In this document: in pieces, positions 44,364 to 52,369 of the stretch
Position numbering within the stretch: the stretch's first letter is position 1
Layout of the letters: every line of letters starts with the position of its first letter
From: CAVTWH01 sp963794685
GTDB lineage: Bacteria > Actinomycetota > Actinomycetes > Mycobacteriales > Micromonosporaceae
Direction: 5' to 3'
Assembly (NCBI GenBank): GCA_963794685.1
Contig: CAWCFK010000020.1
Span: 337,813-401,812, forward strand
Length of the DNA: 64,000 bases
Notes under the pieces: generated by a model
What the model was told of the DNA's origin: nothing
Databases searched by the model: none
The model's input: only the letters and a program-made list of their open reading frames with translations
Translations under genes and position numbers: made by a program

Positions 44364-45143
44364 ATGCATACGGACTCCCCCACCTCCGTTGTCCAGCACC
44401 CAGCTGCCGCCCCCGCGCTGCCCGCCGCCCCTCCGCTCGCCGCCGCACCGACGCTGCCGCCGGGCCTGGGGATCTCCGCAGCCGAGCGGGTGTACCAGCA
44501 CCTCAAGCGGGCCATCCTGGAGCAGATCCACGCCGACGGGGCACTGCTCACCGAGTGCGACATCGCGGCCGAGGTCGGGGTCTCCCGGACCCCCGTGCGC
44601 AGCGCGCTGCAACGACTCGAATCCGAAGGGCTGGTCGCCCTCTACCCCAAGCGCGGCGCGCTGGTGCTGCCGGTCTCCGCCCAGGAGGTGGAGGACGTCA
44701 TCGAAGCCCGCCGGCTGGTGGAGACGCACACCGCCGGCCGGGCCTGGCAGCGCCGCGCGGCGCTCGCGGACTCCCTCGTACCCCTGCTGGAGGCGATGCG
44801 CACCGCACACCGCGACGGCGACGCGGCCGCCTTCATGCTCGCCGACCGCGCCTTCCACCAGGCCACCGTGGACGCCGCCGGCAACCGCATCCTCACCGAG
44901 CTCTACCAGCGGCTGCGCGACCGGCAGATGCGCATCGGCATCGCCTCCATGCGGCTGGCCCCACAGCGGATGGACCGCGCGCTGGCCGACCACGACGCGC
45001 TGCTGCACAGCCTGTCCGGCGACGACGAGGCGGCCTGGCACGCGCTGATCGGCGAGCACGTCGGCATCGCCGCCGGCCACCTGCGCCCACACCGCCACGA
45101 CCCCGACCCGACCACGACAGCCGGTGCCGGGGTGACCAGGTGA
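44364..45143 (+). CDS. GntR-family (FCD) transcriptional regulator
   Basis: A 259-residue protein. After an Ala/Pro-rich N-terminal 35 residues comes the winged helix AERVYQHLKRAILEQIHADGALLTECDIAAEVGVSRTPVRSALQRLESEGLVALYPKRGALV. The FCD effector domain follows (IEARRLVETHTAGRAW, FHQATVDAAGN, HDALLHSLSGDDEAAWHALIGEHV), with the metal-ligand histidines of this family. No Shine-Dalgarno is visible; the operator-like palindrome touches the start. It overlaps the MFS gene by four bases, so it very likely governs that transporter in response to a carboxylate-type ligand. Confidence 0.9.
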   Translation: MHTDSPTSVVQHPAAAPALPAAPPLAAAPTLPPGLGISAAERVYQHLKRAILEQIHADGALLTECDIAAEVGVSRTPVRSALQRLESEGLVALYPKRGALVLPVSAQEVEDVIEARRLVETHTAGRAWQRRAALADSLVPLLEAMRTAHRDGDAAAFMLADRAFHQATVDAAGNRILTELYQRLRDRQMRIGIASMRLAPQRMDRALADHDALLHSLSGDDEAAWHALIGEHVGIAAGHLRPHRHDPDPTTTAGAGVTR

Positions 45144-46948
45144 GCGGCGTCGCTCCAACCGAAACCCAGGCACCAACCGAAACCGCAGCACGCAGCGAAA
45201 CCGCGGCACGCAGCGAAACCGCCGCAACCGAAAGCCCGGTTCCAGGCGGGACCACGGCAACCGAAAACCCGCCTCCACGCGGGACCGCCGCAACCGAAAG
45301 CCCGGTTCCAGGCGGGACCACGGCAACGGAAAGCGCGGCTCCAGGCGGGACCACGGCAACGGAAAGCGCGGCTGCGGGTGGGACCCGGCGGCTGGACAGC
45401 GTGGCTGCGGATGTGGCGGGCGCGGCGAGCCCGGCCGCCGATGTGGTGGCCGCGGCCGTCGAGGTCGCGCAGTCCGACCGGGACGCGGAGCAGACCCCGC
45501 AACCGGGCGGCTGGGTACCGCCCGGCGGCCGGATCGCGCTGGCGATGTGGCTGGTGGCGATCGTCGCGTACGTGATCGCGGTGTTCCACCGGGCGTCGCT
45601 GGGAGTGGCCGGGGTGCAGGCCGCCGACCGGCTGGGCATCGGTGCGTCGCTGCTGGCGGTGCTGTCGGTGGCGCAGCTGGTGGTGTACGCGGGCATGCAG
45701 GTGCCGGCGGGGGTGCTGCTGGACCGGTTCGGGGCGCGTCGGCTGCTGCTGACCGGGGCGCTGCTGATGGCCGGCGGGCAGCTGCTGTTCGCGCTGGCCA
45801 CCTCGGTCGGGCTGGCGGCCGGCGCGCGGGCGCTGCTGGGTGTCGGTGACGCGCTCACCTTCGTCAGCGTGCTGCGGGTGATCGCGAGCTGGTTCCCGGC
45901 CCGGCGCAACGCGCTGATCGTGCAGCTCACCGGCACGCTCGGGCAGCTGGGCTCGATCGCCTCGGCGGTACCGCTGCTGGTGGTGCTGCATCACTTCGGC
46001 TGGACGACGACGTTCCTCGGCGCGGCCGGACTGGGCGCGGTGGCGGTGCTCGCGGTGGCGTTCGGGCTGCGCGACGCCCCGGCGGACGCGCCGGTACGCC
46101 CACGGCCGGTGGCCGGCGAGTCCCGGGCGACGCTGCGCGAGGCGTGGGCCGAACCCGGTACCCGGCTGGGGCTGTGGACGCACTTCGTCACCCAGTTCTC
46201 CGCGTGCGTGTTCGGCATGCTCTGGGGGTACCCGTTCCTGGTGCAGGGTGAGGGGCTCGCGCCGGAGCGGGCGGCGCTGCTGGTCACCCTGCTGACGCTG
46301 GTGTCGATGGTGGTCGGGCCGCTGGTCGGGCAGTTCTGCGGCCGGCTGCCGTACCACCGCTCGAACCTGGTCATCGCCATCGTGGTGTCCTCGGCGACGG
46401 TCTGGACGGTGGTGCTGGCCTGGCCCGGTCGGGCGCCGCTGTGGCTGCTGATCGTGCTGATCGTGGTGCTCGGCACGAACGGGCCGGGCTCGGTGATGGG
46501 CTTCGACTACGCCCGCTCGTTCAACCCCGACCACCGGCTGGGCAGCGCCGCCGGCATCGTCAACGTCGGCGGCTTCGGCGCGTCGGTACTGCTGATCATC
46601 GTGGTCGGGGTGCTGCTGGACGTGCTCACCCCGGCCGGCGCGGACGCCCCGGGGCTGTCCGCGTTCCGGATCGCGTTCGCCGTGCAGTATCTACTGTGGA
46701 CGGTCGGCCTGATCCAGGTGCTGCGCTACCGGCGGCTGGCCCGGCGGCGGCTGGCCGCGACTCAGGCCACCAGCGGGGGTACCTCCCACGAGCGGCGGGC
46801 ACCGCGTTCCAGGTCCCGACGGGCGGCGGCGATCCGCTTCACGGCGTCCGCGAGATCCGCCTCGGGCAGCGTGAACGGCAGGCGCAGGAAGCGTTCCAGG
46901 GTGCCGTCGACGCCGAACCGGGGGCCGGGCGCCAGGCGTACGCCGTAG
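45140..46948 (+). CDS. MFS transporter with repetitive N-terminal extension
   Basis: The start is GTG 45140, overlapping gntR. The first 120 residues are hydrophilic and repetitive (ETAARS, then five ATES-type 11-residue units), followed by 12 hydrophobic helices. MFS motifs are seen: GMQVPAGVLLDRFGARRLLLTGAL and LRVIASWFPARRNALIVQLTGTLGQLGS, like nitrate/sugar-acid class permeases. The frame stays open past the last helix (LLWTVGLIQVLRYRRLARRR) and reads about 60 residues antisense to the yczR-like gene. The true end may be near 46765 with a lost stop. Substrate unknown. Confidence 0.8.
   Translation: MSGVAPTETQAPTETAARSETAARSETAATESPVPGGTTATENPPPRGTAATESPVPGGTTATESAAPGGTTATESAAAGGTRRLDSVAADVAGAASPAADVVAAAVEVAQSDRDAEQTPQPGGWVPPGGRIALAMWLVAIVAYVIAVFHRASLGVAGVQAADRLGIGASLLAVLSVAQLVVYAGMQVPAGVLLDRFGARRLLLTGALLMAGGQLLFALATSVGLAAGARALLGVGDALTFVSVLRVIASWFPARRNALIVQLTGTLGQLGSIASAVPLLVVLHHFGWTTTFLGAAGLGAVAVLAVAFGLRDAPADAPVRPRPVAGESRATLREAWAEPGTRLGLWTHFVTQFSACVFGMLWGYPFLVQGEGLAPERAALLVTLLTLVSMVVGPLVGQFCGRLPYHRSNLVIAIVVSSATVWTVVLAWPGRAPLWLLIVLIVVLGTNGPGSVMGFDYARSFNPDHRLGSAAGIVNVGGFGASVLLIIVVGVLLDVLTPAGADAPGLSAFRIAFAVQYLLWTVGLIQVLRYRRLARRRLAATQATSGGTSHERRAPRSRSRRAAAIRFTASARSASGSVNGRRRKRSRVPSTPNRGPGARRTP
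45224..45388. repeat. 33-bp tandem repeat, five units
   Basis: Five 33-base units, beginning GCAACCGAAAGCCCG or a close variant at 45224, 45257, 45290, 45323 and 45356, encode 11-residue repeats. They follow two and a half 18-base units at 45179-45223. All keep frame. Confidence 0.9.
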
Positions 46949-48216
46949 TGCTCGGCGGCCCGGGACAGCACGCTGGAGATCGGCGCGTCCAGCTCCACCC
47001 AGAGGCTGACCCCGCCGCCGGGTACCCGGATGCGCCACTCGGGCAGCTCGTCACGCAGCGCCGCGACGAGCGCGTCGCGCCGGGCCCGGAGCAGGGTCCG
47101 GCGCTGCGCCACCACCTCGGCGTGCCGGGCCAGCAGCCGCGCGCCGACCAACTGGTCGAGCACCGGCCCGGACATGTCCACGCCCACCCGGGCCGCGACC
47201 AGTCGCTGCACCAGCGGGGCGGACGCCCGGATCCAGCCGATCCGCAGCCCGCCCCAGAACGGTTTGCTCATCCCGCCGATGGACAGCACCCGGGCGTGCC
47301 GGTCGAAGCTGGCCACCGGCGGCGGCATGGTCGGGGTGTCCAGGTTGAGATCCACGAAGGACTCGTCGACGACCAGGTCGGTGCCGCTGGCGTGGGCGGC
47401 GGCCGGCAACGCCTCGCGCAGCGCCACCGGCATCAGGTGGCCGGTCGGGTTCTGGAACTCGGGGACCAGGTAGGCCATCCGGGGCCGGTGCTGGCGCAGC
47501 CCGTCGAGGAGCAGGTCGGTGTCCCAGCCGTCATCGGCGAAGCCGACGGTGAGTACCCGGGCGCGCCGGGCGCCGAGCGCCGCCAGCGCGTTGGGGTAGG
47601 TGGGTGACTCCACCAGCACCGGCTGGGCGGGCGGGGCGAGCAGCCGGACGGCGAGGTCGAGGGCGTGCTGGACGCCGCTGGTGATCATGATCTGTTCGAC
47701 CCGGGTGGGCAGCCCCCGGGCGCCGTACGCGTCGGCCACCACGGCGCGCAGTTCGGGCAGGCCGGCCGGGTGGTAGCCGATACCGCCGAGGTACCGGGGC
47801 AGGTCGGTGACGGCTTCGGCGGCCGCCGCCAGGGTCTGCTCGGGGGCGGGGAGCGCGGCCACGCCGAGGTCCAGCAGGTCCGGCTCGGTGCCGACCGGGG
47901 ACCACAGGCCGGAACTGGCCACCGTGGCGCCGCGCGGCATCGCCGTCCAGGAGCCCGCGCCGCGCCGGCTGACCAGGTGGCCGGAGTCGCGCAGTTGCCC
48001 GTACGCGGCGGTGACGGTGGTCCGGGAGATCGCCAGCGCCAGGGCCAGTTCGCGTTCGGCGGGCAGTCGGACGCCGAGCGGCAGCCGCCCGTCGACCAGC
48101 AGGCCGCGCAGCGCTCCGGCGAGCGCGGCGTAGTCGGGGGCGGACCGGTGGCCCGGGTCGACCTGCCACTTGCCGAGGAGGCGGGCCAGTTGTGACCCCT
48201 GTACGACGGTGGTCAT
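46762..48216 (-). CDS. yczR: MocR-type regulator (GntR fused to aminotransferase), YczR-like
   Basis: A 484-residue protein. Residues 1-90 are a GntR winged helix (LRGLLVDGRLPLGVRLPAERELALALAISRTTVTAAYGQLRDSGHLVSRRGAGSW). Residues 120-480 are a fold-type I aminotransferase-like domain with SGVQHALDL, FQNPTGH and SIGGMSKPFWGGLRIGWI, whose lysine would hold PLP. MocR regulators use PLP as sensor. It is divergent from a YczE-type membrane gene with paired direct repeats between them, the arrangement known for YczR-yczE regulons. The gene symbol is given on that basis. Confidence 0.8.
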   Translation of the reverse strand: MTTVVQGSQLARLLGKWQVDPGHRSAPDYAALAGALRGLLVDGRLPLGVRLPAERELALALAISRTTVTAAYGQLRDSGHLVSRRGAGSWTAMPRGATVASSGLWSPVGTEPDLLDLGVAALPAPEQTLAAAAEAVTDLPRYLGGIGYHPAGLPELRAVVADAYGARGLPTRVEQIMITSGVQHALDLAVRLLAPPAQPVLVESPTYPNALAALGARRARVLTVGFADDGWDTDLLLDGLRQHRPRMAYLVPEFQNPTGHLMPVALREALPAAAHASGTDLVVDESFVDLNLDTPTMPPPVASFDRHARVLSIGGMSKPFWGGLRIGWIRASAPLVQRLVAARVGVDMSGPVLDQLVGARLLARHAEVVAQRRTLLRARRDALVAALRDELPEWRIRVPGGGVSLWVELDAPISSVLSRAAEHYGVRLAPGPRFGVDGTLERFLRLPFTLPEADLADAVKRIAAARRDLERGARRSWEVPPLVA

Positions 48217-48230
48217 ATCCAGGACTCCAA

Positions 48231-48259
48231 AATTGGCTCTATCCGAACGTCGAATTGGC
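48231..48259. promoter_or_regulatory. Direct-repeat operator between yczR and yczE
   Basis: AATTGGC occurs at 48231-48237 and again at 48253-48259, start-to-start spacing 22 bases (about two helical turns), in an unusually A/T-rich gap. Same-orientation half-sites two turns apart are typical for MocR regulators. Confidence 0.65.
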
Positions 48260-48275
48260 CTTCAGAGTGGCACTC

Positions 48276-48971
48276 ATGTCCGAGATTGGCAACCTTCCGC
48301 TGCGCCACCGCCCGGTCCGCCGGCTGCTGCAACTGCTCGTCGGGCTCTACCTCTACGGCGCGAGCATGGCGATGATGGTGCGCGCCGGTCTCGGCCTCGA
48401 CCCGTGGGACGTCTTCCACCAGGGGGTCTCGCAGCGCACCGGGCTGGACATGGGCTGGGTGGTGATCGGGGTCGGCGCGGCGGTGCTGCTGCTGTGGATC
48501 CCGCTGCGCCAGCGCCCCGGCGTGGGCACCGTCGCCAACGTCGTGGTCATCGGGCTGGCCCTGGACGCCACACTGTGGCTGCTCGACCCGCCGCAGCCGC
48601 TGCCCGTGCGGATCGCGCTGCTGGTGGGCGGGGTGCTCGCCAACGGGGTGGCGAGCGGGCTCTACATCGGCGCGCGGCTCGGACCCGGACCCCGGGACGG
48701 GCTGATGACCGGGTTCGCGGGTCGCCGCTCGGCCAGCATCCGGGTGGTGCGTACCGTCATCGAACTCACCGTGCTGGCGATCGGCTGGCTGCTGGGCGGC
48801 ACGGTGGGCGTGGGCACGGTGCTGTACGCGGTGGCCATCGGACCGCTGGCGCACGTCTTAATCCCGTTCTTCGCCGTCCGCGCCCCGGCCGCGGCGCCGG
48901 CCCCCGCGGCGACCCGGCCTTCCGGTGGCGCGCCGGTGGTGCGGGGCGAAGCTGCCGTCACGGCCGGTTGA
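48276..48971 (+). CDS. yczE: YczE-family integral membrane protein
   Basis: A 231-residue protein with five or six membrane helices. The family marks are LLQLLVGLYLYGASMAMMVRAGLGLDPWDVFHQGVSQRTG, GVASGLYIGARLGPGPRDGLM and a C-terminal SIRVVRTVIELTVLAIGWLLGG. In other bacteria YczE proteins are controlled by the PLP-dependent regulator YczR. Their activity is not established, though a transport or enzyme-modifying role has been proposed for relatives. The ATG at 48276 starts MSEIGN. The C-terminal tail is A/P-rich. Confidence 0.85.
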   Translation: MSEIGNLPLRHRPVRRLLQLLVGLYLYGASMAMMVRAGLGLDPWDVFHQGVSQRTGLDMGWVVIGVGAAVLLLWIPLRQRPGVGTVANVVVIGLALDATLWLLDPPQPLPVRIALLVGGVLANGVASGLYIGARLGPGPRDGLMTGFAGRRSASIRVVRTVIELTVLAIGWLLGGTVGVGTVLYAVAIGPLAHVLIPFFAVRAPAAAPAPAATRPSGGAPVVRGEAAVTAG

Positions 48972-49062
48972 GGGCGGCACTTGGTCCGATTTTCACTGTC
49001 CGTCCTGGAAGATGACTATCCTTCACGGTATAGGCATTGCTTCACGATCCGGGGGGATGGAT

Positions 49063-49758
49063 ATGAGCAACGTCAAGAACGCTGGCCGTTCGGCCGCGAA
49101 AGGCTCGTGGGCGGCCGGCGGTACGGTCTTCGCCGCCACCGTCATGATCATGATCGGCGTTTTCCAGATCCTGATGGGCATCTCGGCGATCGCCAGCGAC
49201 AGCTTCCTCGTGATCCGTGGCAGCTACACGTACAACGTCGACGTGACCGGGTGGGGCTGGATACATCTCGGCCTGGGCGTGCTCATCGTGCTCACCGGGC
49301 TGGGCATCTTCTCCGGCGCCACCTGGGCCAAGGTCGCCGGTATCGTGCTCGCCGTGCTGTCCGCGGTGGACAACTTCCTGTTCCTGCCGTACTACCCGAT
49401 CTGGTCGATGCTGCTGGTCGCGTTGGACGTCTTCGTCATCTGGGCGCTGGCGTACTCGCTGCACACCGCCTCGGCCGGGGTCGACGACCTGATGGGGTCC
49501 GACCGGATGGCGTACGCCGATCAGCAGGCCGGTCAGCGCTGGTCCACGAACGCGGCGGCGGGCTACGGCCCGGCCGACCCGGAAGCAGCCGGCCGGATGA
49601 GCGACATGAACGACCCGGCCGGCGCCCGGCACGCGGCGGGCGCACCGTCCGAGCACGCACACGCCGGCATGCCGGCGGGTGGCCAGCAGCCCGGCGGCGG
49701 CATGCCCGGCGGGATGCCGCCCGGGACGGGTCAACCGCCGTCCGGACAGGGCCGCTGA
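49063..49758 (+). CDS. DUF7144-like four-helix membrane protein with Gly/Pro-rich tail
   Basis: A 231-residue protein; GGGGGGATGGAT precedes ATG 49063. Four hydrophobic helices (about residues 18-140) include GVFQILMGISAI, YTYNVDVTGWGWIHLGLGVLIVLTGLGIFSGATWAKVAGIVLAVLSAVDNFLFLPYYPIWSM and VIWALAYSLH. That is the pattern of a common actinobacterial membrane family with no assigned role. The cytoplasmic tail (150-231) is disordered, with GMPGGMPPG-like runs. A bidirectional hairpin follows 16 bases after the stop. Confidence 0.75.
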   Translation: MSNVKNAGRSAAKGSWAAGGTVFAATVMIMIGVFQILMGISAIASDSFLVIRGSYTYNVDVTGWGWIHLGLGVLIVLTGLGIFSGATWAKVAGIVLAVLSAVDNFLFLPYYPIWSMLLVALDVFVIWALAYSLHTASAGVDDLMGSDRMAYADQQAGQRWSTNAAAGYGPADPEAAGRMSDMNDPAGARHAAGAPSEHAHAGMPAGGQQPGGGMPGGMPPGTGQPPSGQGR

Positions 49759-49774
49759 CACACGCGGACACCAT

Positions 49775-49810
49775 CCTCCGGGCCCGACCTGTATCGGCCG
49801 GGCCCGGAGG
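49775..49810. terminator. Bidirectional hairpin terminator
   Basis: CCTCCGGGCCCG (49775-49786) pairs perfectly with CGGGCCCGGAGG (49799-49810) around a 12-base loop, between the convergent ends of the membrane protein and oxidoreductase genes. Confidence 0.75.
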
Positions 49811-49896
49811 TGTCCACCGGTCGGGCGACGGCCCTCGGCCGACCGGGACGCTCGCGTCCCGGTGGCCAGCTCGCGTCCCGCTGGCCAGCTCGTCCG

Positions 49897-50883
49897 CTAG
49901 ACCGTGACGACTACTTTGCCTGCGCAGTGCCCCTGCTCCTGGTACGTGATGGCCGCGCGCAGGTCCTCGAACGGGTAGCTGCGGTCGATGACCGGGGTGA
50001 CCTGGCCGGCCTCGATGAACTCCACCAACGCCCGCAGGCTCTGCCGTCGGTCGCTGGTGCCGACCGAGTTGGCCACCACGACCCGTTGCGACACGAACGG
50101 CCCCGTCGCGGCTGCGGCGAACATCTGGCCGGCCGGCTGCAGCCACCGGCCCGCCGGCCCACCGACCGCGACGAAGGTCCCCCGCGGCTCGAGCACCCGC
50201 CGGCAGGCCCGCACTGTGCGGCTCCCCGCGATGTCCAGGAGCAGGTCGTAGCGCTTGCCGGTACGGGTGAAGTCCGCTCGGGTGTAGTCGATGACATCGT
50301 CGGCGCCCAGCGATCGGACCAGGTCGACGTTGCGCGTGCTACAGACCCCGGTGACCTGCGCGCCGCTCGCCCGGGCGAGCTGCACCGCGAAGGTGCCGAT
50401 GCCACCCGCGGCCCCGTTGACGAGGACCGTCTGGCCCGACTGGATCCGGCCCTCGACGCGCAGGCTCAGCAGGGCGGTGAGCGCGGCCATCGGCAGGGCC
50501 GCCGCCTGCTCGTAGGACAACCGCTCCGGCATGGGTACCAGCAGGTCCTGCCGGACGCTCACGTACTGCGCGAACCCGCCGCCGCGGAGCAACGCGAACA
50601 CGTCGTCCCCCGGACGGAACTGCGTCACGCCCGCGCCGACCGACTCGACCCGGCCGGCCATGTCGCAGCCGAGGATGTCGAACTTCGGGCCGCGCAGTCC
50701 CAGGGTGCCGGGCATCAGCCGGGCGATGCGCGGCTCGCCCCGCAGGTGGTGCCAGTCGTAGGGGTTGACGGAGGTGGCGCACACCCGCACCAGAACCTCG
50801 TCGTCACCGGGTACCGGCTGGTCCACCTCCACGAGGTTCAGGGCATCGGGTGGGCCGTACGAACGCAGGACGTACGCCTTCAT
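49897..50883 (-). CDS. Zinc-independent NADPH quinone oxidoreductase-like (MDR) enzyme
   Basis: A 328-residue medium-chain reductase: MKAYVLRSYGPPDALNLVEV, SVNPYDWHHLRGE, FDILGCDMAGRVESVGAGV, then the Rossmann motif VLVNGAAGGIGTFAVQLARASGAQVTGVCST. It lacks the Cys/His zinc ligands of alcohol dehydrogenases, so it belongs to the quinone/enone oxidoreductases, which reduce electrophilic substrates with NADPH. It is divergent from a TetR gene across four operator-like elements, suggesting induction by a toxic small molecule. Confidence 0.9.
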   Translation of the reverse strand: MKAYVLRSYGPPDALNLVEVDQPVPGDDEVLVRVCATSVNPYDWHHLRGEPRIARLMPGTLGLRGPKFDILGCDMAGRVESVGAGVTQFRPGDDVFALLRGGGFAQYVSVRQDLLVPMPERLSYEQAAALPMAALTALLSLRVEGRIQSGQTVLVNGAAGGIGTFAVQLARASGAQVTGVCSTRNVDLVRSLGADDVIDYTRADFTRTGKRYDLLLDIAGSRTVRACRRVLEPRGTFVAVGGPAGRWLQPAGQMFAAAATGPFVSQRVVVANSVGTSDRRQSLRALVEFIEAGQVTPVIDRSYPFEDLRAAITYQEQGHCAGKVVVTV

Positions 50884-50895
50884 GATCCAGCTCCC

Positions 50896-50968
50896 CTTAC
50901 GTTGTAAGTCGTACGTCGTAAGGTAGCCGTACGGCGTAAGGCGGTCAACCCCCGACTTACGTCGTACG
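50896..50968. promoter_or_regulatory. Four-copy operator array between oxidoreductase and TetR genes
   Basis: Four 13-base dyads fit C(T/G)TACGNNGTA(A/C)G. They are CTTACGTTGTAAG at 50896, CGTACGTCGTAAG at 50910, CGTACGGCGTAAG at 50928 and CTTACGTCGTACG at 50956. The array fills the divergent promoter region and is the likely binding site of the adjacent TetR protein. Confidence 0.85.
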
Positions 50969-50997
50969 ATCGGGGCTCGCAGGGAGGGTTGATCCAG

Positions 50998-51696
50998 GTG
51001 GCCACCGATGCCCGAGGGCAGGAGCCGCGCGCCCCGTTGAGCCGGGAGCGCGTCCTGCATGCTGCCGTCCGGGTCGCCGACGAGAGCGGCCTCGCCGCGA
51101 TCACGATGCGCCGGCTGGCCGAAGAGGTCGGCGCGGAGGCGATGTCGCTCTACTACCACGTGGCCAAGAAGGAAGAAGTCCTGGACGGCGTCGTGGACGT
51201 CATCGTCAGGGAGATCAACGAGGTGGTCGACGCGATCGACCTACCCTCCGCGGGAGCCGACTGGAAGAAGGCCGTCCGCCAGCGGGTTCTGTCGGCTCGT
51301 GAAGTCCTGCTCCGGCACCCGTGGGCGACCGGCCTCTTCGAGTCGCGGACCACCACCAGCATGGAGGTCCTGCGCTACTACGACGCCCTGCTCGGCCTCA
51401 TGCGCGACGGTGGCTTCTCGTTCGACCAGGCCCACCACGCCATGCACGCGCTGGGCAGCCGGGCGCTCGGCTTCAGCCAGGAACTGTTCAGCCCCACCGG
51501 CACCGGCGCCACCGCCCCGGACGCCGCGACGCTGGAGAGCATGGCCGCCAGCCTGCCCAACCTCACCGGAATGCTGAAGGAGATCGTCCACGACGACCCG
51601 GACTCCACCCTCGGTTGGTGCGACGACCAGGCGGAGTTCGAGTTCGGCCTCGACCTGCTCCTCGACGGCCTCGACCGACTCCGGGCAGGAGCCTGA
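50998..51696 (+). CDS. TetR-family repressor (TetR_C class)
   Basis: A 232-residue protein. RERVLHAAVRVADESGLAAITMRRLAEEVGAEAMSLYYHVAKKEEVLDGVVD is the DNA-binding domain, of the TetR/TetR_C1 type with a YYHV recognition helix. The rest is an all-helical ligand domain (ATGLFESRTTTSMEVLRYYDALLGLM). AGGGAGG ten bases upstream favours the GTG at 50998 over a TTG at 50989. It should repress itself and the divergent oxidoreductase. Confidence 0.9.
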   Translation: MATDARGQEPRAPLSRERVLHAAVRVADESGLAAITMRRLAEEVGAEAMSLYYHVAKKEEVLDGVVDVIVREINEVVDAIDLPSAGADWKKAVRQRVLSAREVLLRHPWATGLFESRTTTSMEVLRYYDALLGLMRDGGFSFDQAHHAMHALGSRALGFSQELFSPTGTGATAPDAATLESMAASLPNLTGMLKEIVHDDPDSTLGWCDDQAEFEFGLDLLLDGLDRLRAGA

Positions 51697-51825
51697 CGTT
51701 CGAGCCCTGGATTCAGCCGTCCTCAATGGGGTGTGCATGGGCTCTGGACAGTTCGGTCCCAGCCGAATCGTCCCAGCCCTACGATCTCGGGGACCCATAC
51801 GGGCTGCCGAGAGAGGAACACACGG

Positions 51826-52344
51826 ATGAGCGACGACGCCTCCACCAGTGACGACCGCGACCCGGCACAGGTCATCGAGCACGCTGTCGCGCATGCCCTG
51901 CGGCTGGCCGAAACCTGGCCGGCGTGGGACGGAGAGCCCCGCGCCGCCGAGGATCGGCTCTACACCCCGCACAAGGCAATCCGGCGTCTCGCCGATCACC
52001 TCCTCGACCACTTCGCCGAACTTGAGGCGCGGCTGGCAGGGCGGTCTCCCCTGGCAGACCACTGGCACGGCTCCGCGATCACCACTCCGGCCGACCTCGC
52101 CCCCTTCACGCCCGAGGACCTGGACGAGGCCCGCAGTCGCCTGACCCGGTTGGCGCAGCTCTGGTCGCTGCGCCTGCAGACGCTCGACGACGAACGCCTC
52201 GACCGGGTCGACGCAGACGCCTGGACGTTGCGCGAGGTCGCTCTCCACCTCGACAGCACCTTCTACGCCGACGCCGTCGGCGACCTCACCTCACAACGCG
52301 ACTCGGGAACAACACCGGTCGAGCCGCAACCCAGCCGGTTCTGA
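51826..52344 (+). CDS. DinB-like helical-bundle protein
   Basis: A 172-residue protein starting at ATG 51826 after GAGAGG. The core has YTPHKAIRRLADHLLDHFAELEARLAG, LAPFTPEDLDEARSRLTRLAQLWSLRLQTL and WTLREVALHLDSTFYADAVGDL. This arrangement of helices and histidines suggests the DinB/YfiT-like metal-binding superfamily. Activity is unknown; members are often thiol-dependent transferases. It is convergent with the anti-sigma-like gene, 25 bases away. Confidence 0.65.
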   Translation: MSDDASTSDDRDPAQVIEHAVAHALRLAETWPAWDGEPRAAEDRLYTPHKAIRRLADHLLDHFAELEARLAGRSPLADHWHGSAITTPADLAPFTPEDLDEARSRLTRLAQLWSLRLQTLDDERLDRVDADAWTLREVALHLDSTFYADAVGDLTSQRDSGTTPVEPQPSRF

Positions 52345-52369
52345 AACGCCGAATTGCTGCCGAGAATGC

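Noticed and set aside
45179..45388. CRISPR-like repeat array
   Set aside because: Repeats are contiguous, in frame and without spacers; they encode protein repeats. The same holds for 26941-27030 and 23429-23472.
42391..46948. Biosynthetic gene cluster (acyl-CoA synthetase, methyltransferase, SRPBCC, transporter)
   Set aside because: No synthase, carrier protein or other core enzyme is present, the genes lie on different strands with separate terminators, and the synthetase looks like ordinary lipid metabolism.
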